A stretch of 64,000 nt of DNA from Ficedula albicollis (taxonomy: Eukaryota > Chordata > Aves > Passeriformes > Muscicapidae): positions 19,370,885 through 19,434,884 of the forward strand of contig NC_021700.1 of NCBI RefSeq assembly GCF_000247815.1. Reading direction: 5' to 3'. The translations under genes and the position numbers were made by a program. Each line of letters begins with the position of its first letter. The first letter of the stretch is position 1. A model generated the notes under the pieces. That model was not told the DNA's origin and made no database searches. It saw only the letters and a program-made list of their open reading frames with translations. Positions 25,908-37,739 of this stretch are shown in pieces.

Positions 25908-26690
25908 ACAGAATCATCTACAATGAAGTCTAAACTTTGACTGATCACCGCCATGGCAATTAAACCATGGCACTAAGTGCCACATCCAGCCATTGCTTCA
26001 ACAGCTCCACAGATGCCAATTCTGCCAATTCTGCCAATTCTGCCAATTCTGCCATCTCCCTGGGCAGCCCCTTCCAATGCTTAACAACTCTTTCTGTGAA
26101 GAAATTCTTTTTCATGTCCAACCTGAACCTCCCCTGGTGTTGCTTGAGGCTATTTCCTCTTGTCCTCTCACAGGTGCCTGGTAGAAGAGGCCAATACCAA
26201 CCTGGCCACACCCTTCTGTCATGCAGGTGTAGAGAGTGACAAGGTCACCCCTGAGGCTCCTTTTCTCCAGGATAAACACCCCCAGCCCCCTCAGCTGCTC
26301 CTCACAGCACTGCTGCTCCAGACCCTGCCCAGCTCCATTGCCCTTCTCTGCACTCACTCCAGCCCCTCGGTGTCTTTCTTGCACTCAGGGCCCAGAGCTG
26401 GACACAGCACTCGAGGTGTGGCCTCAGCAGTGCCCAGGACAGGGGGACAATCCCTGCCCTGCTCCTGCTGCCCACACCATTGCTGACCCAGGCCAGGATG
26501 CCATTGGCCTTCTTGGCCCCCTGGGCACACCCTGGCTCATGTTCAGCTGCTGCCACCAGCACCCCCAGGTCCTTTCCAGCCACTCTGTCCCAGCCTGTGG
26601 CTCTGCCTGGGGTTGTTGTGACTGAAGTGAAGATCCCAACACTTGGCCTGTTGAACTTCATACCCTTGATCTCAGTCTCAGGCTGAGTGC
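25908..26690 (-). mobile_element. CR1 retrotransposon, 3' part with reverse transcriptase C-terminus
   Basis: Minus-strand CR1. Reading the minus strand, three frames joined by frameshifts match the C-terminal region of CR1 ORF2: KDLGVLV, then KKANGILAWV, then [27 protein letters not shown], and [20 protein letters not shown] followed by LPRE, ending in LDVALSAMV and a stop at 25960. A short 3' UTR reaches a degraded terminus at ACAGAATCATC near 25908. The element is 5' truncated near 26690. Frames are broken at about 26200 and 26310, so it is inactive. This is the best preserved CR1 protein remnant in the window and is markedly GC-richer than its surroundings. Confidence 0.93.
26014..26049. 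repeat. 9-bp repeat (TGCCAATTC) x4 in CR1 coding remnant
   Basis: Four perfect 9-bp units are followed by a partial TGCCAT. On the minus strand each unit encodes three residues, giving an Ala-Glu-Leu repeat between the LPRE motif and the C-terminal segment, in frame. The CR1 consensus has no such repeat here. Confidence 0.92.
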
Positions 26691-26800
26691 TTCAGCAGAT
26701 GAATTGACTGCCAGAATTTCCTTCTTAACCTTTGGTTAGAGCATTCAGTCAAAACTGAAAATATAGGAGGAGAAACCTGAATAATCATATGTTCCCCCCC

Positions 26801-26961
26801 TTCTTCTCAGAACACTTTTCCTTCTCTAAAGCGAGAAACTTCTTCTGAGAACACTTTTGCCTTCTCTAGAGCGAGAAAAATAAGATGCATCTGGAGGCAC
26901 TTTCTTCTCAGAACACTTTTCCTTCTCTAAAGCGAGAAAAATAAGATGCATCTGGAGGCAC
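26801..26961. repeat. Three-unit tandem array
   Basis: The unit is TTCTTCTCAGAACACTTTTC followed by CTTCTCTAAAGCGAG and AAAAATAAGATGCATCTGGAGGCACT, about 60 bp. The first copy (26801-26839) is cut short after GCGAGAAAC. The second (26840-26901) has small differences (TCTGAG, TTTTGCC, TCTAGAG). The third (26902-26961) is full length. A run of 7 C lies just before the array. Confidence 0.9.
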
Positions 26962-28275
26962 TAGAAACCATTAGAGGACTTCTTGTTCCTCCACTAACAA
27001 TTGCTATGGAAAAATATAAGTAAGGTCTTGATAGCATTCAGGTAAGTATTACCAGCACAAAATCACATGAATGTGAACTTAGATGTATGATAAGTAACTT
27101 CACTTAAGCAATTTCTTTACAGCAAGGCATACATACAGTTATAAGATAGTCAGTAAACAACAGTAATTATTGTCACCACTTAAGGAGAAAAGAATTTGAT
27201 GCTACTTACCAAGTTGTTTTGTAGTATAGAAATATTACTACTTTAGTTTAGAAACACATGCTTAAAAATTGTCTTCTTCCATTTGAGTGGTTCTCACACA
27301 AATAGGCTTGCTAGTCATTTGGGAGGTTTCCTCCTGCTTTCAGCAGTCACTGAGCCTGCTGGCACAGAAACCCTTACTCCAGCCAGGAGCAAACTGGGAC
27401 AGAGCCTGCATATGCAGCAGAAAGTCATCACAAACCACAGCCACATGCAAGCTTCTTATTCCTCATCTTCTCCCCTAGGAAATCTATGCCCGAGAGCTGA
27501 CTTGTTTGTTTGACGTATGTCAGGTTAGATAAGAGGAACATCAGTAGATTTAACACCCCAGTGCTGAGGACTGGACTAAAAAATCAGAGTTGCTTTACCA
27601 TGACACTACCTACCAGCTGCCTGAACAAGGCTGTCATATTCATACACTGGAGAATTTAAACAAGAGTCTCAGAAAATAAGCCATGATTTTCATTTAGTTT
27701 AACCGTCCTTCAGAAGTAAAATAGAAAATATTTCCTTTAAATGAAAATTTAGTAGAAGTACGTAAATATCATAAATTCTAAAACACTTTAGACATAAAAA
27801 GTGATAGAAAGAGAGCTAAAAACAATCAATGCTAAATGCTACTATGTATAAATAAACTAGTTGCACTCCTACATCTTTCTTCCTTGTGCTATTATATTGT
27901 CATCCTGTTTGGGGGAGAAGCAGGGTGTTAGAGTTTTTGCAGAACTAGGTAGATAAATGGTCACATAATAAGAAAATTTTGTTATATGTCACTTGGCTTT
28001 AGGGTCTAATTCTGCATCGTTTTTCACATCTCTTATACTATCAAATAAAAGCTCTTTTGTGGCCTTTGGGAAATGTGTGGAATACCTTAATCCAGTTCAT
28101 CATCCTCTGGTTTTATAGCTGACACAAATTAGCTACCAGACAAAATGGCCAGCTTGTTTTCTTTTAAGACCACTGAAGGCAAAGGACTGAACAGAATTAT
28201 AGATCTCTTTAAAATCGGTTCTTTGTCAAAGACAAAAGATGGAGGGTGGGGGTGAGGGAGACAGGGTGTGTTTGC

Positions 28276-28299
28276 ATGTGTGTGTGCGTGTGTGTGTGT
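28276..28299. repeat. GT microsatellite
   Basis: Alternating TG units are interrupted once by CG (TGTGTGTGTGCGTGTGTG). It is a simple repeat. Confidence 0.9.
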
Positions 28300-31200
28300 T
28301 GAGACTTAGAATTGCTATTTTAAAAAAAGAGAACTTGGAAACTAGTCCCACGTTTCCTTATGAATTTAGCCATCTGAATTCTTTGAACTAAAGGTGATCA
28401 TCAAAATCCCTAAAGCTTGGATATTCCATGCTACTTGCCCAGGCAAACCTAAAGGCTACAAAGACAAGGAAGGTTATATGAAATATGAGAGCATACACAG
28501 GTTACTACATGCATGGATTTTTAATCCAATTCTTAACCTAGCCACTAACAAATTCATAAGGAAAAAAAACCAGATTTGTAGGTATTCATTACAAGGACTT
28601 GTGCCCTTAGCAAGAATTTTATTGATTTTCAAGTGAATATGCCACAAAGCCGATATTATAGGAACTATTTTAGGACACATGAAAAACAATTACACAGTTC
28701 CACTGACGATATGCTGCAGGCATACTGCTATGGCAGCATATCTCAGCAATAGCTGTTATCATACCCATTTGGAACACAGATATTGTCTTCAAGCTGTTAA
28801 CTCAAGTGTATCTTAGCTGTTTTCTTGCAAGTTTTGGGAATAAATATGTATAATAAGCCTCAAAACAGCACATGTTTGTATTCTAAGTACAAGTGCACAA
28901 AAAAGTAGCATGAGCATACATATTAGATAATAAGCAGGATGAAATGTTATATTTTAATAAGTATAGTATAACAAATCACGTTACTTTCGTCCATCAGAAA
29001 TAAAGACCCTGTTGTTCATACTGCATTCAAAATTCTAATTATATGAAGCAACTGACAAGTTATTCTGCAACCCATAAAGCACTAAAACACATTTTACTCT
29101 TAAAAATATGTATTTATTTGTTGTTAATTTTATTGGAAAACCCTCTATTCTGCAGATAATATCTTACTGAAGCATATTATGAAGTGAAAGGATATTCACA
29201 ATGCATTAATGACTGGTTAATAGTGCCTGCAAAGCAACAGTCCTTTATTCATCAAGAGGTGGGGACAGTTTTATATTTGGAATTGGAAAAATCAACTCAT
29301 TTATGGTTTTCCTTGTTTGGGCTTTCTTGGAATGAACCCAAAACAAATCAGTTATTTGGAACACAAACTCCTAGCTTAATTTGCAATGCATATCTCTATA
29401 TCAGAAGCTGGGAGGTTGTGTCAGAGAAGGCATTGTTCTGTACATGCCCTGTTGTACTCTTCTGTAAACATCCACTTCAGGCCACTGTCAATTACAGTCA
29501 GCAGAGTTAGGGTAACTGAGACTTTTATGATTAACAGGTGGCACCACTGACATAGGAGAAAAGAGAAGAAGGGCGAATGAATAAAAACTAATACAAGAAG
29601 GAAACAGCAAGGAAAAAAATTAATATTGATTATTTTTATTCCTGGAGCTCTTAATAGATTCCACAATATCACCTTTTTTCATAATCAGCTGGACTACTCA
29701 GAAATGGACATACACTTGCACGTTTAAAACTGGAGAACATCTAAGAAAGATTTTTCCACCTCCAGAAGTTGACATTATCATCACCTTGAAACTTCATAAA
29801 ATACTACAAGTTCAAAGCTGAAGTTTTTCCACCCTGACACAAATAAAGTCTGTACAAACTAAGAGGATAAAAAGACAGTTTCAAAACATAACTTCATTAA
29901 CCTTATCTAGATTAGCTTCACTCATATTACATTCAATCAACAGCAAATGAAGTACCTTACATAATGTTTGCTTTTTTTGCTCACTCCTTTGTCAGCCATG
30001 TAATTGTGCTACCAAGTGTCATTGCACAAGTAAAAATTCTTCATCAAACAGAAGAATGATGAAAGAGAGGTCCAAAAATGCGTGTTCAAGCAAAGATACA
30101 TATAGGAATAGTAGGATTTGCCTGTATTAGCCCACAGTGCTTGTATCCATAGATGTACATCTCATGGCTCTCACATTTAAAACTTTGATCCTTCACAACC
30201 ATTCACACTAGAACAGAAGTATTTGATGTAATCTTTAATGACTGAGAAGCACCTAACAGAAAATTTTCACATGTCCTAGGCACTCATGTTCCTCTGACCA
30301 TTGACCTTCAGGACTATGCCAGGAAGAATGGGAACCACAAGTGTATTGAGACAAGGCAGATAAATAGAAGGAAACTGAACACCCAGCAAGTAGTTCAGGA
30401 GCCATTCAGTACTTCATCATGCTTATGTCAAGTCTGAAGCAAAGAAAACACAAGAAGGTAGTTACTCCAACTGAGACAGTCCTTGGCCTTCATGTTTTGC
30501 ATTCAACCTGAGGTTTTGTTCTAACTTGATAGTGCTAATTGTTGGTTGATTAAAAACTTTTTAGCTTATTTCTCCTCTACTTCTTAAACAGACTTTCCTA
30601 AACCTATTACCACTCCAATGTTCCAGAGCAAAATAATATTTCTTAAAGAAGACTGGGTAACAGGAACAAACTCTTCCATGAAAACAAGATTACATATATG
30701 AAAAAAGAGCAGTAAAAAAACTACCTCTACAATTTTTTCAGCTGAACTGAATTTTTTAAAAAGTGATAATTCAGCATCAGAAAAAAAAAGCTTTTCATGC
30801 TGATTTAGTAATCTTAAAAGTGATAATTCAAATCAATTTCACCAAGAGTTCAGCATGAGATGTATCAGAGTTCTGTGCTGACAGGTGGTGGTTAGTAACT
30901 TCAAAGTAATATAGAGATGCCAGCTAGAAACCCAATACTAAAGATAAAGAGTTGTTCTAATAAGAAATTTTATTTATTAATTTAAACTTTTTACTTTAAT
31001 GACTCTGAATCTGTCAAGTTGAGCAGCTGAAGATAACCTGTGTGGGACAGACTAGCCCCAGACTATCTTCCATGTTCTTCTCTCAAAATCCAATATACAC
31101 CAGCACCTTAGAAGCTCAAATATTTAATGAAATCTGAGCTGAGACTTCAGGGAAATAAATAGGTTCATTCCTCTGGCAGTTCGATAGCTTTTATCTTCTC

Positions 31201-31474
31201 TTATAGAAAACACATATGCCTTCCCTGCACACACAATCTGGTTGAGACATCCCTCGTGCACCTACTTTTCAGTGTGAGCAGATACCGATATCCATTTCTA
31301 TGAAGAGTGTATTGAAAGCAGGACAGTTTAAAATCACCCATCCAACTAAAATATTTTTATAAAATAACTAGAGATTAATAAATCTGTCTTTCCAGTAAAA
31401 ATTTGAAGCAGTTTTCGCATTTAAAAGACAATCCCATTTTAGAAAAGCATCAGAATAGCTTTACATTGTAAATA

Positions 31475-31526
31475 AAATAAAATATTAAATAAATAAACAA
31501 ACAAATAAATAATTTTTTTTTTTTTA
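31475..31526. repeat. AAAT/AAAC-like simple repeat and T run
   Basis: AAATAAA and AAACAAA-like units are followed directly by a run of about 14 T. Confidence 0.75.
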
Positions 31527-31720
31527 ATCCCAGAAACAGGCAATTGGATGTATTTGGAATTGCAGTTTCTCTGCTCAGATTCAAAATAGCTGACTTACAG
31601 CCTTTATGGCATCTTAAGTGATAAAAGTTCTCAGTGAAAGGCAGCAGCTAAAGACTATTCATGAAAAACGCAAAAATCCACTAATGTACTTTTGACATAT
31701 TTCATGGTACACTTCAGACA

Positions 31721-32673
31721 TCACAGTGATTTTACCTAGAAATATATCTTGGTTGACTGAATGGAAACAAGTACCAGATATAAGGATAAAAATGCAGTCC
31801 TTAACAAGCTAAATTCAAAAGTAAACAGGATTCTGCAATTTTCTGAATGTATATATCAAAGCCACGGCACATCATCCAGTGGAACTGGTACAGCTATACA
31901 GCTACACTGTTCTATGATTTCTTCTGTACTTTTAAAACAAATTAATCTGAACAATATTTGACTCCTCTAATGCAACATTCTTAGTGGATGAAGTTTTCAA
32001 TTTTTAAATAAAATTGTTTAAGTTTCAGGTCTCTAATGAAGTTGTATTTCTGAAGTGTCTTTCTGACCTCACATTACAAAGTTTTACCACAAGAGAACAT
32101 TACTTTGGGAAGAAATATCACCAACTTTTATCCTTACAGTACTTGCACTGTGCTGAGCAGTAATTTCTCTAAAAGCCTGTGATGTGATATCAAGCTGCTG
32201 GTATTTAATATTCAAATAATGAGCACAGGATTTTGATACTCAACCCAAATGGTACTTCAGTGGGCAAAGGTCTTAATCCTAACCTGTACAAGTTGAACGT
32301 TAATTTCAGTTCAAGCAGTTGTGTACAGCACATACGATTCATAAATAATCCAGCAAAATGTGTGAGTGAAATTTTTATTACCTCATATTCTTCATGTGTT
32401 TTACAAATATTCTCTCCACCTTCCTAGACAATCATCACAGTGTTATGTCCAGGAGGTAGGAAGAAAGGAAGCAGATACAGATTTTAAAATTACTTTTGTC
32501 TCTAGAATACCTTTGGAAAAACTCTTTTTTATATATATTATTGATTGATTTTTATCGACTTTCTCTTCCATCAATGACAATTCTTACAATAGTTGCTTCC
32601 TTCACAAAGTTAAAAAAAAACCAAGAAAACCAAAACAAACAAACAAACACGCAAAAAAAAAAAAAAAAAAAAA
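31721..32673. repeat. 953-bp duplication, left copy
   Basis: It starts TCACAGTGATTTTACC and ends in an A-rich tail (ACAAACAAACACGC then 21 A). The right copy lies 960 bp further on. I saw three substitutions between copies (31862 C/32822 G, 32533 A/33493 C, 32625 G/33585 A) plus one base of A-run length, which is above 99% identity. The short open frames inside (60-67 codons) are repeated in both copies and look non-coding. I do not recognise the unit as a known mobile element. Confidence 0.95.
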
Positions 32674-32680
32674 GGATGCC

Positions 32681-33632
32681 TCACAGTGATTTTACCTAGA
32701 AATATATCTTGGTTGACTGAATGGAAACAAGTACCAGATATAAGGATAAAAATGCAGTCCTTAACAAGCTAAATTCAAAAGTAAACAGGATTCTGCAATT
32801 TTCTGAATGTATATATCAAAGGCACGGCACATCATCCAGTGGAACTGGTACAGCTATACAGCTACACTGTTCTATGATTTCTTCTGTACTTTTAAAACAA
32901 ATTAATCTGAACAATATTTGACTCCTCTAATGCAACATTCTTAGTGGATGAAGTTTTCAATTTTTAAATAAAATTGTTTAAGTTTCAGGTCTCTAATGAA
33001 GTTGTATTTCTGAAGTGTCTTTCTGACCTCACATTACAAAGTTTTACCACAAGAGAACATTACTTTGGGAAGAAATATCACCAACTTTTATCCTTACAGT
33101 ACTTGCACTGTGCTGAGCAGTAATTTCTCTAAAAGCCTGTGATGTGATATCAAGCTGCTGGTATTTAATATTCAAATAATGAGCACAGGATTTTGATACT
33201 CAACCCAAATGGTACTTCAGTGGGCAAAGGTCTTAATCCTAACCTGTACAAGTTGAACGTTAATTTCAGTTCAAGCAGTTGTGTACAGCACATACGATTC
33301 ATAAATAATCCAGCAAAATGTGTGAGTGAAATTTTTATTACCTCATATTCTTCATGTGTTTTACAAATATTCTCTCCACCTTCCTAGACAATCATCACAG
33401 TGTTATGTCCAGGAGGTAGGAAGAAAGGAAGCAGATACAGATTTTAAAATTACTTTTGTCTCTAGAATACCTTTGGAAAAACTCTTTTTTATCTATATTA
33501 TTGATTGATTTTTATCGACTTTCTCTTCCATCAATGACAATTCTTACAATAGTTGCTTCCTTCACAAAGTTAAAAAAAAACCAAAAAAACCAAAACAAAC
33601 AAACAAACACGCAAAAAAAAAAAAAAAAAAAA
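32681..33632. repeat. 953-bp duplication, right copy
   Basis: This is the second copy of the unit, separated from the first by seven bases (GGATGCC, 32674-32680) found at neither outer edge. It ends in 20 A. I see no target-site duplication around it, which argues against retroposition despite the A tail. Confidence 0.95.
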
Positions 33633-36600
33633 GTAGGTCTCTGTCTTTGAATGTTAATAATATGAAGACAACAGTCATAGATGATACTGCAGTCAAAAAA
33701 ATATTACCTTAAAGTTTACTAATATATCAATGGAGGTCAGGCAAGGCAACATCATGTATCAAGTAGTGGCAATTCTCAATATTCCCTGTTGAATGCAAAT
33801 TAATGAATTTGAATAGTATTCACTAGAAGAGATGCAAATGAGTGGAGACTGTCATATTACTGTATGTGTTACAGTAAACCATAGTCATAAATACTCACTG
33901 CCTCCATAGTCCTAAACTCAACTTCCAAGAGTCTCACCTCACAGAGACATTCAAAAGTGCCAGAAAAGAGCTTGCACATACAGCAGAAATTGTAGGTAAA
34001 GGATTTGAGAAAAAAATACCCTATCCCAAGTCATGATGGTAATCGAACAAGCAAAGAATAAAGCTATGCCTAGAATTGATTGAGAAATGGGACTATTCCC
34101 AATGTTTCTAATGTAACAAAGTAATTTTTATTCAAATGAAATGTAAGCACTTTTTTCTCTCCCCTTGAAAAAAAAGAAAGGGAACATTATAAGAAAAAGC
34201 AAGAGAAGACACTGTCATATAAGCACACAATATAAGGGAGTGGGGAGGTTTTATTTCATATTAATTATACTCTCAACAACAAGTCCCACTTTTTCCTTTT
34301 CAGTAGGCAAATCTCAACACTAGTCTCTGCTGCTGCCACTGTTGTATCAGGTTTATAAAGGATGAGGGGGAACACTGATTGCTTTGCTATCCACAGGCAG
34401 GCTACATAGAGGTTAGATCAAAACCAAATTTAAGAAAGCAGCAACAGGTATCCAAGAAAATGGGTGAGAGGTTGAAGCGATAAACAAGTTTCTAACAGTT
34501 AAAAAAAAATTTAAAATTGCAGGTCAGATTTGAGAGTTTGTTTTGTTTTTTTTCCAAAGACATCCACAGTAAATAGCCACATATTTGTGCCCAGGGAATC
34601 TTACTTAGAGCCCTTCTAGCCCCGCATTATGGAAGAGGCCATATTAATTTACAGTTAGCCTGACCCCACACAGAGCAAAATACTTAGAAGTAGAAGTAAG
34701 GAAGCAGTAAATATTTAACAGAAAATTGAAATAATCATATGTTCAAAGCATGGATATGAAATCTGAAGTCTTTTCTTTTGATTTCTATAGCACCTCCAGA
34801 ATTATTGTGAAATTTATCTCACAAAAGTCTATTAATTCTGTTTGATTTAAAGAAGTTATTGCAATACTGAATATCAATCACAAGATATACACAATTTTGC
34901 TATCTAAGGTTAGATAGCAAAGACTGCAAAATTTCTATAAGAGGGAGACTTGGGATGCTCATTCCTAATGGCTCCTGGGATGGCCAAAATAGAAAAGCCA
35001 AAACCCTGTGATCTATGAAACCAAGTTTGTTCTGTCTTGCCTGAAAGGACAGAGAGTGACAGAAGGAAGAGTGCAGTAGAATTTTCTTGTAGGAACTGAA
35101 GTCTATTCACAAAAAAAAGAAAAAAAGAACCCAGGAAAATGAAGGTGGGGGCGGAAAGGAAATTCCAGAGACTGAGGAGGTCAAAGAAGAATGTTATGTT
35201 TTAGGAATGTTCCACACACCATGAGAGACCTGGAAATTTGAAAGGATCCTGTTTCAAAGTCAAAAGGGCACACAGAAATTTGAACCAAACCGATATAAGA
35301 ATGGAAGACATATATGTCATTGACTTATCTGGTCTAAAATGATTTTAAAATATTTTAAATAAATCACTCTACTTCAGTGCGAAGTCTTTACTTCGTTTAA
35401 CAGTCTACTGTTCCTGAAAAACACAAACAAGAACAATCTCAGTGCAATGGCCTATCCTCATAGAGGCATACTTCTGGAACAGCACAATGCTCACTGCCAC
35501 TGGTCCCACTTCAGGAAGAGATGCAACAGACTCACACACAGAGGGCAAGGGGTAAGTGGGCAATGTGGATTTCACAGCTATGGGGCTGATGCAAAACCCG
35601 AGGGAGTTTATAAAACTCCAAACAGGCAGCTTGCAGACCTAATAGCAGCCTGTCAAAGTGCCACTGGGAGGTTTTGAGCAGAGCTGCAAGAAACACTGTT
35701 TTAGTTTGGACATGGTCTAACTGACAGCAGATGGGCCAACTGACCTTGCTGAAAAAATATCATTCAGCTCAGTCTTTTCTCTGATCAGTAGGGAAGAACC
35801 GATGCTCAGTAACCACCAGCCCATTAATCACTCCCAAACCTACACACAACCACCTGCTCAGAACCCAAACAGCCTGATACAGAGTAGTGGAAAGAGAGAG
35901 TTAAAGGTTCTCCATATCACTGTGTCAGGCAGTATGTGGAAACTGGAGAGCAGAAAACTGGTGACGACCCCGCTTTCACTTGTCAATCCTGCACAAGGCA
36001 CTAGAAGGTGAAATTAATCCTTATAAAATACTTTGGAAATGGGAAGGGATTTTTTTCCTTTGTTTCACTTTTTAAAGGAAACTCAGGAAACAGTGCCAAC
36101 ACTGTCAAGTGTCACTTAACACTTTTTTGGAAAAAAAAATCATTGAGTGGAAAATGAGAATAGATGAAATGCAAGGAAATCATGCTTATTCTGCTTTGAT
36201 AAATTAGAGATGCGATGGCAAGGGCATGGTAAAATCACTATTACTTATCTAGCTGATATCAGGCTTGCATTGGAAATTGCAGTATTTCTCCTACAGAAAG
36301 AAAATTTGGATGAGAACTGTTTTAATGGTTCCTGAGCAGAAATTGCAGCATTTCTCCTACAGAAAGAAAACATCTCTTGGATGAGAACTGTTTTAATGGT
36401 TCCTGAGCACAAAACAGACTTTTCTACTGCTGAAAGCCCCTTGTAATGCCTAGACTCTCTTTGTCATATAGTCTGAGAACAAGCATATGATAGTGAATAA
36501 ATTGTGGTAACATTCCCTTTCTGCCCAAAATGTAATAGAAAATGACCTTGAGTCACAAAAAAAACAGCTGTGAAGATCACACACATAAACCTATCTGGTT

Positions 36601-37739
36601 GAATTACCTGTACCTCTGCTAATGCTGTTGCATTTTACTGAGGGCTTATCACACGCAAAACAGGTTTTGTGTTAGATTTGGAACTTTCTGCAAGAAAGTT
36701 TCCATATAGAATTAAATAGGCAAATAGGCATCTGAAAGCTTCCAAACTTGGTGATGTTATTATCCACCCACCAAGTTAAATTACTAACAAAAGAAAAGAA
36801 AATATATAATACTTAGCAACATCCTAGACAGTTTCCATAATTTTACATATCACAGGATGAATCTGGCTTTGTGAATTACTGTTGTCATGGCAGCAGTGTC
36901 ATGGTCCCAAAGGGAAATAAATCCTCCTAACAAGTTGTGACAAACCAGCATAACGAAGAACAAAATTACTTCAATCTTGCTCAAGGATTATTGATTTATT
37001 ATTTGAAACTCAGAATTCATTACTGAAAAATCGCTACTCTCTCTTTTTTGGGAGTGTTTTCAAGAGCAGGATAGTAGATAACTAAGATTTTCTCTACTGG
37101 CGATTTTATATCCACACAGGATGAAACTCAATTTCAAAAAGGAAAAAAAAAATGCTAAAAATAGGCATTTGGTTTATTGAGTTCTGGTTGATTTGAACAA
37201 ACACAGGATATTCTGGAAGAACTGGAAAAAGGAAAAACATTTATTTTAAAGCAGTCCAATATTAAATTGAATTTCTTACTCATTGCCAGTGCAAGATCTG
37301 CTTGCAGAAGGAGGTGGGGAAGACAAAGTTTGTAACAGACGTGTTTTTACACGAAAAATTGATCTGTATGATTCTGACCCAAACAGAAAACATGTCTGAT
37401 TCAGAAAATTCTACATCTATTTCAGCATAGGGACACCTTGGATTGGTTTGGAAGTTAGAAGAACATTATGGAGAAACATTATCTGTGCTTGTTTTAGTTC
37501 TGCATCCTTCTCAGATGCTCTTACACCAAAACTGAGATGGGAAACTAACATTCAGATTTCAGGAATTTTCCTTTTCTTTTTTCCAGCAATTACCCATTGC
37601 TGGTCTTCCATATGCCACAAAATGCCTCCATACAGCCACAAAAATGCAAGACATAGTCCAAAGGTGACCAAGAGACTTCAAGGCACTGGGACAGTTTCTG
37701 AGAATCAGAACCTCAGGTGATTCCTACTTCTGTTTTTCC
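33633..37739. other. Non-coding stretch, no gene recognised
   Basis: No exon is supported. A 76-codon plus frame at 35447-35677 includes a donor-like GGGGTAAGTGG, but no acceptor partner or family match was found. The duplication at 36274-36409 lies here. Confidence 0.5.
36274..36409. repeat. Tandem duplication, 66 and 70 bp
   Basis: Units start AAATTGCAG and end GGTTCCTGAGCA (36274-36339 and 36340-36409). The right unit has extra bases (GAAAACATCTCTTGGATG against GAAAATTTGGATG) and one substitution (CAGTATTTC against CAGCATTTC). Confidence 0.9.

Larger units (their letters stand above)
26691..31720. other. Non-coding stretch, no gene recognised
   Basis: No exon is supported. It contains the array at 26801-26961, a GT repeat (28276-28299) and an A/T-rich simple stretch (31475-31526). 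The longest frame is 108 codons (29184-29510, plus), with no recognisable domain. Confidence 0.55.

Noticed and set aside
26160..26625. 108- and 129-codon plus frames
   Set aside because: They lie antisense to the minus-strand CR1 coding remnant, which explains the open GC-rich frames.
31721..33632. Tandem A-tailed SINE pair
   Set aside because: No pol III promoter boxes, no target-site duplications and no second locus in the window. It is better described as a local duplication.
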